Positions 25,269-32,515 of a stretch of DNA of 32,515 bases are shown here, in pieces (within the stretch, counting starts at the first letter, position 1; the number at the start of each line of letters is the position of its first letter). Where the stretch lies: assembly GCF_900188025.1 (NCBI RefSeq), contig NZ_FZNO01000039.1, positions 1-32,515 on the forward strand, given 5' to 3'. The notes below the pieces were generated by a model that saw only the letters and a list, made by a program, of their open reading frames with translations, ran no database searches and was not told the DNA's origin. The position numbers and the translations under genes were made by a program. The DNA is from Blastococcus mobilis (lineage in GTDB: Bacteria; Actinomycetota; Actinomycetes; Mycobacteriales; Geodermatophilaceae).

Positions 25269-25283
25269 TGTGCGCGCGGCACA
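25269..25283. promoter_or_regulatory. Candidate operator TGTGC-N5-GCACA (copy 2)
   Basis: TGTGCGCGCGGCACA repeats the half-sites and spacing found at 13321-13335, while the spacer bases differ. It lies between the divergent second hyuA-type gene (start 25198) and the aminopeptidase gene (start 25417). A second, imperfect inverted repeat (GTGCG-N7-CGCAC) follows at about 25300-25316. Confidence 0.6.
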
Positions 25284-25416
25284 GCGGGGCGGCGGGCGGT
25301 GCGTGCGACGCGCACCGAGGCTGCTGGAAGTCCGCCGGAAGAATGCGGCGAACCCGAGCGACCGTCCGGGGAGACGCCGAGGGAGGCGCCGTGCTGCCGA
25401 ACGACCGAGGAGCGCC

Positions 25417-26844
25417 GTGAGCGGTCCGGCCCGCGACCGGGCAGCCGAGATCGACGCGGCGATCACCGCCGTGACGGGCACCGGCCCGGTCACCGTCGAC
25501 ACCGGCGGTGCGCCCCGGCGGGTGCGCTTCGAGCACGCGCCGCAGCCGGTTCCGGCCGAGAGCTGGCTGCCGTTCACCGGCCGTGCCGGGGAGCTCGCGG
25601 TCGCCGGGGACACCCTGCGGGTCGGGCTCGGCGCCCGCGGCGCGATGGACCCCGGCAGCCCCTCGGCGATCGAGTCGGCCCGGACCGCCGCGTTGGCGGC
25701 CGGTGGCTGCCTGACCGGCGGGGACGTCGAGGTGCGCGTGCCCGAGGGATGCGCCGAACTCGTGGCCGCGCTGGTCGACGGGCTCGCGGCGGGCTGCCGG
25801 GCAGCCCAGCCGGTGCGCCTTCTGCTCCCGGCCGACCATCTGGCCGACGCGCGGCGCGGGCTTCTCGCCGCTGCGGTTGCCCGCCTGGCCGCTGCCCTGG
25901 TGAGCGCTCCGGCGAATCTGCTCACCCCGCACCACGCGGCCGAGTGGGCCGGGGAGATCGCCGACCGGGCCGGTCTGGACTGCACGGTCCTAGGGCCGGA
26001 GGAGCTGGTCGCCCAGGGATTCGGCGGGCTGGCCGCGATCGGCGCCGGCTCGGTCAACGGCCCGCGGCTGGTCCGGCTGCGGTATTCGGTGCCCGGCGGT
26101 GGTCCGGTGCTGGCCCTGGTCGGCAAGGGCATCACCTTCGACAGCGGCGGACTTTCGTTGAAGTCGCCGGCGGCGATGCAGTCGATGCGGCTGGACGTCG
26201 CCGGCGCCGCCACGGTGCTCGCGGTGATGGCCGGGCTGCGCGCGGCCGGTTGCCCGATCAGCGTGCAGGCGGTGCTGCCCTTCGCGGAGAACCTGCCCGG
26301 GCCCGGCGCGATGCGCCCGGGCGACGTGGTCACGGCGTGGAACGGGACCGAGGTCCAACTGCTGGACCTCGATTTCGAGGGCCGGGTCGTGCTGGCCGAC
26401 GCGTTGGCCCTCGCCGCCGCCGACCGGCCGGACCTGCTGGTCGACCTGGCCACGCTGACCTACCAGGCGGAAATCGCACTCGGCCCGGACATCGCCGCCG
26501 TGCTGGGGCGCGACGACGCCGCGGTCGAGCAACTGCTCGCGGCGGCGTCCGCGGCGGGTGAGCCGATGTGGCGGCTGCCGTGGGCCGCCCGCTACGCCGA
26601 TCAGGTGCGCACGTCGTCCGGGGTGCGCAACCACCCGCTCCACGACAGCGGGCGGGCGCTCACCGCAGCCCTGTTCCTCGGGGAGTTCGTCCCCCGGGAC
26701 GTCCCGTGGGTGCACTGCGACATGACCGGGCCGGCCTGGCGGGGGGATGCCTCGCGGGACGGCGGGACCGGCTTCGGCGCGCGCACGCTGCTGACCTTGA
26801 CCGAGAGGATGGCCGTTCGCCCGGCCTCCACCGGGCAGCCGTGA
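25417..26844 (+). CDS. M17 leucyl aminopeptidase family protein
   Basis: The protein has 475 residues from the GTG at 25417, with CGAGGAG upstream. M17 enzymes are two-metal aminopeptidases that release N-terminal residues and can cleave Cys-Gly-type dipeptides. Expected ligands are present: Lys237 and Asp242 in GKGITFDSGG, Asp260 in SMRLDVAGAA, then Asp319, Glu321 and catalytic Arg323. The usual NTDAEGR signature is altered to DLDFEGR, which keeps the ligands but changes flanking residues. The gene is divergent from the second hyuA-type gene and shares its regulatory region. It may therefore finish breakdown of a peptide-like product, though a housekeeping role is possible. The longer frame to 25270 crosses the operator and is rejected. 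Confidence 0.88.
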   Translation: MSGPARDRAAEIDAAITAVTGTGPVTVDTGGAPRRVRFEHAPQPVPAESWLPFTGRAGELAVAGDTLRVGLGARGAMDPGSPSAIESARTAALAAGGCLTGGDVEVRVPEGCAELVAALVDGLAAGCRAAQPVRLLLPADHLADARRGLLAAAVARLAAALVSAPANLLTPHHAAEWAGEIADRAGLDCTVLGPEELVAQGFGGLAAIGAGSVNGPRLVRLRYSVPGGGPVLALVGKGITFDSGGLSLKSPAAMQSMRLDVAGAATVLAVMAGLRAAGCPISVQAVLPFAENLPGPGAMRPGDVVTAWNGTEVQLLDLDFEGRVVLADALALAAADRPDLLVDLATLTYQAEIALGPDIAAVLGRDDAAVEQLLAAASAAGEPMWRLPWAARYADQVRTSSGVRNHPLHDSGRALTAALFLGEFVPRDVPWVHCDMTGPAWRGDASRDGGTGFGARTLLTLTERMAVRPASTGQP

Positions 26845-27650
26845 CCGCGGGGGGTGTTCGTCCGCGTGGCCCTGGTGCTGGCCACGCGGCCGCTGGCCCG
26901 GTCGGAGCTGTCCGGCGCGGCGGTCGAAGGGAGCCTGCCCCGCCGGTGTCCGGTACGGCTCATCCCGCTTTCGGTGGTGCACGCACGGGCGTCGTCAGTG
27001 CAAGCTCGAGCGAAGTCCCGTCACCACGACGGCCGAGTGCGGCCGGTGTCTGAGGTCGGCTGGTCCAGGTGGTGGCCCAGTCCCGGCTGGGTAGCAGCCG
27101 CCGTTGTCGGTGAGCACCCGGCGGGCGGTCACGCCACGGGCGGCGAACCAGGCCACCGCGCGGCGCAGCACCGATGTGGCCGTGGCGCCCCGTTCCTCGT
27201 CGCGGATTTCGGCGTAGGCCGGCCGGGAGTGATCGTCGGGGACGACGTGGATGAACCCGTGGCGCATCAGCGGCTTCCCGTGTCGGTCGCGGGCGCGGCC
27301 ACGCCCAGATGGCGGTTGGTCCTGCCCTGCACCCGGCCGAGGAAGCGCCAGCCGCCGGCAGCGGGGATGTTGCCCAGCTTCATCACGTCGGCGCGCAGCA
27401 GCCCACCGGGGGCGGGGTGCTGGTAGCGGACCACCGGCCGCTCGCGGCGCCCGACCCGGGACAGCCGGCTGATCCGGCAGTAGCGCAGCACCGCACCGGC
27501 GGGGGAGAGTGCCACGCCGGCCGCGGCGGCCAGCCGGACCGCGCCCCGAACGACTCCGCGGCCCGCGCTACCGGCCACTTCATACGCCCTCGACCAACGT
27601 CTCCGGTCAGTACACAGTGAGCTGAACAACAAGGATGGAGCAGGGCAGGG
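26845..27650. other. Intergenic region with IS481 remnant
   Basis: The only recognisable content is the decayed IS481 transposase at 27082-27539. The sequence from 26860 to 27080 and from 27540 to 27640 holds no supported gene. The SDR gene has a GGAGCAGGG ribosome-binding site at the right end of this gap. Confidence 0.5.
27082..27539 (-). pseudogene. IS481-family transposase remnant, frameshifted
   Basis: The minus strand carries an IS481 core in two frames. The first part (27270-27539) reads YCRISRLSRVGR then RADVMKLGNIPAAGGWRFLG and GRTNRHLG. The second (27082-27267) reads GFIHVVPDDHSRPAYAEIRD, then AVAWFAARGV and RVLTDNGGCY. The frame change is near 27268. The N-terminal HTH is partial and homology stops after the second catalytic Asp (TDNG), so the third acidic residue is lost. 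It is a dead fragment. Confidence 0.8.
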
Positions 27651-28406
27651 ATGAGCGGGTCCGGAGAGTTGCGCGGGACCACCGCGCTGGTGACCGGCGG
27701 CAGCAGTGGTCTGGGCCGGGCGACGGCGCTGGCCCTGGCTGCGGCCGGGGCCGACATCGCGGTGCTGGCCCGCGGCTCGGTCGAGCTGGAGCAGACGGCC
27801 GAGGAGGTCCGTGCCCACGGGGTGCGGGCGAGCGCGGCGGTGGTGGACCTGGCCGACGCCGAGGAGATCGAGCGGGCAGTCGGTCACATGCGCGCCCAGC
27901 TCGGGCCCGTACGTGTGCTGGTCAACGCGGCCGGCACCGACGCTCCCGGCCCGGTGGCGGAGCTGGACGTCGCCGGCTGGGACCGCGTGCTCGACGTGAA
28001 CCTGCGAGCACCGTTCCTGCTGGCCAGGGCGGTGTGGCCGGACATGCGCGAGCAGGGTGGGGGGACGATCGTCAACGTCTCCTCGGTGGCCGGCCGGCGC
28101 GGCTGGGCCAACGCGTCGGCCTACTGCGCGGCCAAGTTCGGGCTGACCGGCCTGACGCAGGCCCTCTCGGCCGAGGGGAAGCCGCACCGTATCCGCGCCT
28201 GCGTGCTCTACCCCGGGGCGATGGACACCAGCTGGGGCGTCTGGTCACCCGAGGACCGGCAGGACGCTGCCGAGCCGACCGTGCCCGCCGATGCGCTGGC
28301 GCCCGAGCAGGTGGCCCGGCTGATCACCTGGATCGCCGCTGCTCCTCAGGACGTCGTGCTCAACGAGGTCACCGTGACACCGCTGCTCGAGCAGGGGTGG
28401 CCCTGA
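27651..28406 (+). CDS. SDR family NAD(P)-dependent oxidoreductase
   Basis: The protein has 251 residues, a classical short-chain dehydrogenase. The cofactor motif TGGSSGLG (residues 15-22), NAAG (92-95), the catalytic Ser in NVSSVAG (142-148) and YCAAK (Tyr158, Lys162) are all present. After the fold's beta-2 strand the sequence is AVLARGS, and the Arg there favours NADP(H), though weakly. It starts with ATG at 27651 after GGAGCAGGG. The gene stands alone between IS481 debris and a convergent Lrp-type gene, and the substrate is unknown. Confidence 0.92.
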   Translation: MSGSGELRGTTALVTGGSSGLGRATALALAAAGADIAVLARGSVELEQTAEEVRAHGVRASAAVVDLADAEEIERAVGHMRAQLGPVRVLVNAAGTDAPGPVAELDVAGWDRVLDVNLRAPFLLARAVWPDMREQGGGTIVNVSSVAGRRGWANASAYCAAKFGLTGLTQALSAEGKPHRIRACVLYPGAMDTSWGVWSPEDRQDAAEPTVPADALAPEQVARLITWIAAAPQDVVLNEVTVTPLLEQGWP

Positions 28407-28462
28407 CCGCGGCCGCCGATCCTGCCGCGAGTGCCCCGCCGCGGTTGGTGTGACGGTCACGT

Positions 28463-28479
28463 GCCGGCAGGGAGCCGGC
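28463..28479. terminator. Possible weak terminator hairpin
   Basis: GCCGGC-AGGGA-GCCGGC can form a 6-bp GC stem with a 5-base loop between the convergent SDR and Lrp-type genes. It is much weaker than the other three hairpins in the window. Chance occurrence is quite possible in DNA this GC-rich. Confidence 0.3.
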
Positions 28480-28551
28480 CTGTGTCGCGGATGTCGCCGG
28501 GGGCGGTTGGCGAGCGGGTCAGCAGGCGTGCTGTCGCCCCCCTCCGTGAGT

Positions 28552-29580
28552 TCAGATCTCCAGGCGGTTCACCACCACCTCGCCGGTGCACCGTCCCTCG
28601 TCGTCGAGGAGCCAGCCCATCCGCTTGGCCACGCGCAGGGTCACAGAGCTGTCCATGAGGGCTAGCCACGGCAGCCGCTCTCCCATGAGCCGCTCCAGGG
28701 CGAGGAGATCGGTCAACGACCGAGTCCACGCGGTGAGCATGACGTTGGTCTCGCCGGTGGTGGACACGCACAGCCGCAACTCGGGCAGGGTGGCCACAGC
28801 CTGGATCGTCCGGGCTTGCTCCTCGACCGGCACTCGCGCGAGCCAGTTGCAGGACACCGGGCGGCGCACGTGGAGCTGGGACACGTCGCACCGGAAGGTC
28901 AACAGCCCGGAAGCGAGGAGGCGAGGCAGCTGGCGACGAACTGTCGCGGCGTTGCGACCGGTCCGACGGGCGAGCTCGGACGCCGTCAGCCGTCCGTCCA
29001 CGGCCAGGGCCTCGATCAGAGGCCACGGATCCCGCGGTGGTGTCGTACCAGGCTCTTCCGAGTGCCGACCGGCGATCGCGCCCAGTGACCTGACCTGCGC
29101 CGGCTCCAGGACATCCAGGCGCCAGCGACTGGCCTCGAACTGCAGCCCGGTGGCGAGTCGGGACCGTGTCTGCCGGACGCCGTGTACGCGCGGCAGGTCG
29201 TCGAGGACGAACCGCGTCAGCGCGCGAAGGTCACGCACCATCACCGTGACCTGAAGATCGCGTCCCCGCGCCGCCTCCTCCACCGTGACCGCACGAGGGT
29301 CCTGACAGAGGTGCCGAACGACGTCCGGGCGCGCCTCGGGCAGACAGTCCACCTCGACGAACGCCACGATCAGATCCGTTCTGGAGGCGTTGACGTGCGC
29401 GGTGACCCATGCCAGGCCGCTGCCCCGGAGCCGCGCCCAGCGGTCAGCCAGCGCCGCCGGTGAAGCGCCGAGGACGTGACCGGCCTGGGCCCAGCTGATC
29501 CGAGGGGCCACTTGAAGTGCGTGGATGAGCGCCAGGTCCTGTTCGTCGAGGACCTCTTGCACGTTTCGGCCCTGAGCCAT
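28552..29580 (-). CDS. Lrp/AsnC-family regulator with two Lrp-like units
   Basis: The protein has 342 residues, about twice the ~150 of a normal Lrp. The N-terminal winged helix-turn-helix (LDEQDLALIHALQ to SPAALADRWARLRGSGL, about residues 11-55) is followed by one ligand-sensing RAM-like region. A second HTH (WPLIEALAVDGRLTASELAR then TGRNAATVRRQLPRLLASGL, about 184-227) and a second RAM region (LPELRLCVSTTGETNVMLTA) complete it. Lrp proteins respond to amino acids or related acids. The gene is divergent from an M20 amidohydrolase and MFS transporter across only 66 bp, so it is the likely local regulator of both. The ATG at 29580 is well placed. Confidence 0.9.
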   Translation of the reverse strand: MAQGRNVQEVLDEQDLALIHALQVAPRISWAQAGHVLGASPAALADRWARLRGSGLAWVTAHVNASRTDLIVAFVEVDCLPEARPDVVRHLCQDPRAVTVEEAARGRDLQVTVMVRDLRALTRFVLDDLPRVHGVRQTRSRLATGLQFEASRWRLDVLEPAQVRSLGAIAGRHSEEPGTTPPRDPWPLIEALAVDGRLTASELARRTGRNAATVRRQLPRLLASGLLTFRCDVSQLHVRRPVSCNWLARVPVEEQARTIQAVATLPELRLCVSTTGETNVMLTAWTRSLTDLLALERLMGERLPWLALMDSSVTLRVAKRMGWLLDDEGRCTGEVVVNRLEI

Positions 29581-29593
29581 GCCTGGTCCTCAC

Positions 29594-29606
29594 GATTCGG
29601 CGAATC
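29594..29606. promoter_or_regulatory. Palindrome GATTCG-G-CGAATC, candidate Lrp operator
   Basis: A perfect inverted repeat with 6-bp arms sits in the 66-bp gap between the Lrp-type regulator (start 29580) and the divergent M20 amidohydrolase (start 29647). It is 14 bp from the regulator's start codon, where autoregulation would act. The amidohydrolase ATG has no clear ribosome-binding site, and a -10-like AGTAACT stands five bases before it, so that transcript may be leaderless. Confidence 0.45.
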
Positions 29607-29646
29607 TCTCCCACCTGTGTGGAGACCCGGCCACAGTAACTCCGCC

Positions 29647-30891
29647 ATGACACACATCACATCGAGCCCTGCAGCGCTGCGCGTCGACGCTGACGTCCTC
29701 GCCCCTGATCTGACCGACCTCCGGCACGCGCTCCATGCCGAACCCGAGGTGGGGCTCGTGCTGCCCCGCACCCAGCAACGGGTTCTCGACGCCCTGGGCG
29801 ATCTACCGCTGGAGATCAGCACCGGGACCCGGACGACGTCGGTCACCGCCGTCCTGCGAGGCACCGGCGCCGGGGGCTCCAGCGGCCCGGTCGTCCTGCT
29901 GCGCGCCGACATGGACGCACTGCCGGTGCAGGAGGACAGCGGCCTCAGCTTCGCCTCACGCATCCCCGGTGCCATGCATGCCTGCGGTCACGATCTGCAC
30001 ACGACCATGCTGGTCGGCGCCGCGCACCTGCTCGCCCGCCACCGGGACCGGCTCGCCGGGGATGTCGTCCTCATGTTCCAGCCGGGCGAGGAGGGCTGCG
30101 ACGGTGCCGCGGTCATGCTCGAGGAGGGCGTGCTCGGTGCCGCCGGCCGCGCGGTCGACGCGGCCTTCGCGCTGCACGTGTTCTCCGCGCTGGTACCGCA
30201 GGGGCACTTCGTCACCCGCCCCGGCCCGATCCTGTCCGCATCCGACGGATTGTTCGTCACGGTGCGCGGGGCAGGTGGTCACGGCTCGACTCCGCACCGG
30301 GCCAAGGACCCGGTGACCGCCGCCGCGGAGATGGTCACTGCCCTGCAGACGATGGTGACCCGGCAGTTCGACGTCTTCGACCCGGTCGTGCTGACCGTCG
30401 GCGCCCTGCACGCCGGCACCCGACGCAACGTCATCCCGGAGACGGCCACCCTCGAGGCCACGGTGCGCACGTTCTCCACCGCCGCGCGCCAGGCCATGAG
30501 CACCGCCGTGCCCCGGCTCCTGCAGGGAATCGCTGCGGCCCACGGCGTCGAGGTCGACGTCCGATACGAGGCCGAGTACCCCGTGACGGTCACCGACCCG
30601 GATGAGACCGCCTTCGCCGCCGCCACGCTGTCGGAGGTCTTCGAGCCGGCCCGGCACGCAACCCTCGCCCACCCGCTGACCGGCTCCGAGGACTTCTCCC
30701 GGGTGCTGGACCTGGTCCCCGGCAGCTTCGTCGGGCTGGGAGCGGTAGCCAGCGGGCTGGACCCGCAGACCGCCCCCTTCAACCACTCACCGCAGGCCCG
30801 GTTCGACGACGCCGTCCTCCCCGACGGGGCCCTGGCCTACGCCGAGTTCGCTCTCCGCCGCACCGCACTCATCCCCGACCCCGTCCTGTAG
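29647..30891 (+). CDS. M20 family amidohydrolase (second copy)
   Basis: The protein has 414 residues and is an M20D-type metallohydrolase like the one at 2272-3534, sharing motif order but not a recent duplicate. Visible are RADMDALP (residues 86-93), HACGHD (111-116), QPGEEGCDGAAVML with the catalytic Glu pair, GGHGSTPHRAKDPV in the dimerisation domain and FNHSPQARFDD with the late His. It probably removes an acyl or carbamoyl group from an amino acid or indole-type conjugate. Only 11 bp separate it from the MFS transporter, so uptake and hydrolysis of one compound is likely. The divergent Lrp-type regulator suggests an amino-acid-like inducer. Confidence 0.9.
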   Translation: MTHITSSPAALRVDADVLAPDLTDLRHALHAEPEVGLVLPRTQQRVLDALGDLPLEISTGTRTTSVTAVLRGTGAGGSSGPVVLLRADMDALPVQEDSGLSFASRIPGAMHACGHDLHTTMLVGAAHLLARHRDRLAGDVVLMFQPGEEGCDGAAVMLEEGVLGAAGRAVDAAFALHVFSALVPQGHFVTRPGPILSASDGLFVTVRGAGGHGSTPHRAKDPVTAAAEMVTALQTMVTRQFDVFDPVVLTVGALHAGTRRNVIPETATLEATVRTFSTAARQAMSTAVPRLLQGIAAAHGVEVDVRYEAEYPVTVTDPDETAFAAATLSEVFEPARHATLAHPLTGSEDFSRVLDLVPGSFVGLGAVASGLDPQTAPFNHSPQARFDDAVLPDGALAYAEFALRRTALIPDPVL

Positions 30892-30902
30892 AGGAGCCAG
30901 CC

Positions 30903-32195
30903 GTGACCACCCTTTCTCCGCCGATCGAGCAGAAGCGCAGGCGAACCATCGTCGGAACCGGCGTGGGCAACGCGCTGGAGTGGTTCGACTGGAACATCTA
31001 CGCCATCTTCGCCACCTTCTTCGCCGCCCAGTTCTTCAGCGGCGAGAACCCGATCTCGGCGCTGCTGGCCACCCTGGCGGTGTTCGCCGTCGGCTTCGTC
31101 GCACGGCCCTTCGGGGGCTTCCTGTTCGGATGGATCTCCGATCGGCGGGGCCGGCGAGCGGCGATGACCCTCTCTGTCGGGCTGGCCGCCGGCGGCAGCT
31201 TCGCCATCGGTCTGTCGCCGACCTACGAGGCCATCGGCGTCGGCGCTTCGCTGATCCTGCTGCTCGCTCGGCTGGTGCAGGGACTGGCCCACGGCGGTGA
31301 GCTGCCCTCCGCCCAGACCTACCTGTCCGAGGTGGCGCCCCGGGAGAAGCGCGGGCTCTGGTCGAGCCTCATCTACGTCTCCGGGACCATGGGCGTCATC
31401 GTGGGCACCGGGATGGCCGCCGTCCTCACCGCCGTGCTCAACGACCAGCAGATGACCGCGTGGGGCTGGCGCATCCCGTTCATCCTCGGCGGCTTCTTCG
31501 GGCTCTACGCCCTCGTCATGCGGCGACGCCTCGACGAGACCGAGGCCTTCCAGCAGGAGGTCGGCAACCGGCCCGCGACCCGCCTGGAGCCCATGTGGCG
31601 GACCATCGTGCGCCACCGCAAGTCCGCGCTGCTGGTCATCGGGATGACCGTCGGCGTCACGATCGTGTACTACGCCTGGGCGATCTCCGCTCCTCAGTAC
31701 GCCATCAGCACCCGCGGCATCGACCCCACGAGTGCCCTGTGGGCCGGTGTGCTGGCCAACCTCGTGTTCATCGCGACACTGCCGGTGTGGGGAGCGATCT
31801 CCGACCGCATCGGCCGCAGGCCCGTCCTGCTCATCTGCGTCCTCGGCCTGGCCGTGACCGCGTTCCCGCTCAATGCGCTGATCGGCGACAGTGCCGTGCG
31901 CCTGGGGATCGCCATGGCGGTGGCGCTCATCCTGATCGCCGGGCCCGCCGCCATCGTGCCGGCCGTCTACGCCGAGCTCTTCCCCACCCGGATCCGCACG
32001 GTCGGTGTCGGAGTGCCCTACTCCATCGCCGTCGCTACGTTCGGCGGAACGGCTCCGTACCTGCAGACGTGGCTGGGGGAGACGTTCGGGCCGTCCTGGT
32101 TCAACGGCTACGTCATCGTCATGCTGCTGATCTCGGCGGTCGCGATCGCGGCCGCTCCGGAGACCAAGGGGCGCGACCTCACCAGCATGCACTGA
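30903..32195 (+). CDS. MFS transporter, metabolite:H+ symporter (MHS) type
   Basis: The protein has 430 residues with twelve predicted membrane segments. The N-terminal GTGVGNALEWFDWNIYAIFA is characteristic of the MHS subfamily (KgtP, ProP, ShiA), which imports organic acids, proline/betaine or shikimate with protons. Loop 2-3 has GWISDRRGRRAAM, the half-repeat loop has GAISDRIGRRPVLL, and LVQGLAHGGELPSAQTYLSE is the usual helix-4 region. The GTG at 30903 follows GAGGAG at good spacing. As second gene after the M20 amidohydrolase it probably imports that enzyme's substrate. The C-terminal coiled-coil of ProP is absent. Confidence 0.93.
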   Translation: MTTLSPPIEQKRRRTIVGTGVGNALEWFDWNIYAIFATFFAAQFFSGENPISALLATLAVFAVGFVARPFGGFLFGWISDRRGRRAAMTLSVGLAAGGSFAIGLSPTYEAIGVGASLILLLARLVQGLAHGGELPSAQTYLSEVAPREKRGLWSSLIYVSGTMGVIVGTGMAAVLTAVLNDQQMTAWGWRIPFILGGFFGLYALVMRRRLDETEAFQQEVGNRPATRLEPMWRTIVRHRKSALLVIGMTVGVTIVYYAWAISAPQYAISTRGIDPTSALWAGVLANLVFIATLPVWGAISDRIGRRPVLLICVLGLAVTAFPLNALIGDSAVRLGIAMAVALILIAGPAAIVPAVYAELFPTRIRTVGVGVPYSIAVATFGGTAPYLQTWLGETFGPSWFNGYVIVMLLISAVAIAAAPETKGRDLTSMH

Positions 32196-32293
32196 GCGGC
32201 CTCTTCGCCCTGGGGGCACGTCCTCCTGTCCCTCGACGTCGTTGCCCGCAAGGAGCGAGTCGAGGTCACGGACCGGATCTGCGCACCCGGACA

Positions 32294-32334
32294 TCACGAT
32301 GCTTGGCGTCTCCGCAGGGGAGGCGCCAAGCATC
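32294..32334. terminator. Bidirectional terminator, 18-bp arms
   Basis: The arm at 32294-32311 (ACGATGCTTGGCGTCTCC) pairs with 32317-32334 along all 18 positions, one of them a G-T wobble, leaving a 5-base loop. It lies between the MFS gene end (32195) and the convergent partial gene ending at 32414, so it should serve both. Confidence 0.8.
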
Positions 32335-32413
32335 GTCCTCGGTGCACCGATGTGACCCACCGGCCGCTACCGGCGCCGAACCTGCCAGAGAACAGCCGGC
32401 TCGGTAAGCCCCA

Positions 32414-32515
32414 TCAGGCGAGGGAGAGGAAGAGCTTCTCGAGTCGGGCGCGGTCGAGGGTGTTGCCGTCCTCGCCGGCGGTGATGCACTGCTCGAGGCC
32501 GGTGGCGATGATGGC
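32414..32515 (-). CDS. Partial gene, C-terminal 33 residues only
   Basis: The minus strand enters from the right edge and encodes 33 residues ending LEKLFLSLA and a TGA at 32414-32416. The visible part includes ATGLEQCITAGEDGN and TLDRARLEKL, a helical end. It could be the tail of a TetR-like regulator, but too little is visible to name a family. The convergent position and shared terminator with the MFS gene support a real gene. Confidence 0.55.
   Translation of the reverse strand, partial: AIIATGLEQCITAGEDGNTLDRARLEKLFLSLA

Noticed and set aside
23273-25420. 715-codon plus-strand open frame opposite the second hyuA-type gene, and an 855-codon minus-strand frame at 23886-26453
   Set aside because: Both lack recognisable domains and lie over genes with complete catalytic motifs in other frames.
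1-32515. CRISPR arrays, rRNA genes, riboswitches
   Set aside because: No regularly spaced repeats, rRNA-like stretches or recognisable riboswitch cores were seen on either strand.

Overview
The window reads as chromosome of a high-GC actinomycete. Coding sequence has strong third-position G/C, so nearly every gene carries a long antisense shadow. GTG starts and 4-bp start/stop overlaps are frequent. An F420-type LLM oxidoreductase and PucR and Lrp regulators are present. The remnant insertion sequences (IS110, IS481, IS630-like, MobF relaxase) are of actinobacterial type. A Geodermatophilaceae- or Pseudonocardiales-like host is a guess from style only.

Layout. 1-2270 is mobile-element debris: an IS5-like transposase start, a MobF (TrwC) relaxase broken into two opposite-facing pieces, and an IS110 transposase tail. 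One intact small membrane protein gene (773-1186) lies within it. 2272-4244 holds an M20 amidohydrolase converging on a TRIC/YadS-type channel gene. 4411-5985 is a second mobile scar: a tyrosine integrase start fused to an IS630 transposase, with a tRNA 3'-end-like fragment upstream. 6287-7890 is a divergent SnoaL-like / LLM oxidoreductase pair.

7940-26844 is the core. Two HyuA/HyuB (hydantoinase/oxoprolinase) gene pairs on the minus strand (9133-12956 and 21477-25198) flank a plus-strand block. That block contains an ABM-like small protein, a ribose-type ABC importer (binding lipoprotein, double ATPase, permease), a diverged HyuA-like protein without recognisable ATPase motifs, a DUF917 / S-methyl-thiohydantoin desulfurase-type protein and a PucR-family regulator. 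The first HyuAB pair is followed by a metal-dependent amidohydrolase. The second is divergent from an M17 aminopeptidase. The same inverted repeat, TGTGC-N5-GCACA, occurs once upstream of the ABM/importer genes and once upstream of the second hyuA gene, which suggests one regulon, perhaps under the PucR protein. The simplest reading is import and stepwise opening of a cyclic amide of hydantoin or thiohydantoin type. The substrate is not determined by the sequence.

26845-27650 is an IS481 remnant. 27651-32195 carries an SDR dehydrogenase, then a two-unit Lrp/AsnC regulator divergent from a second M20 amidohydrolase and an MHS-type MFS transporter, and finally the tail of another gene. Perfect or near-perfect hairpins end three convergent gene pairs (7887-7934, 21420-21468, 32294-32334).
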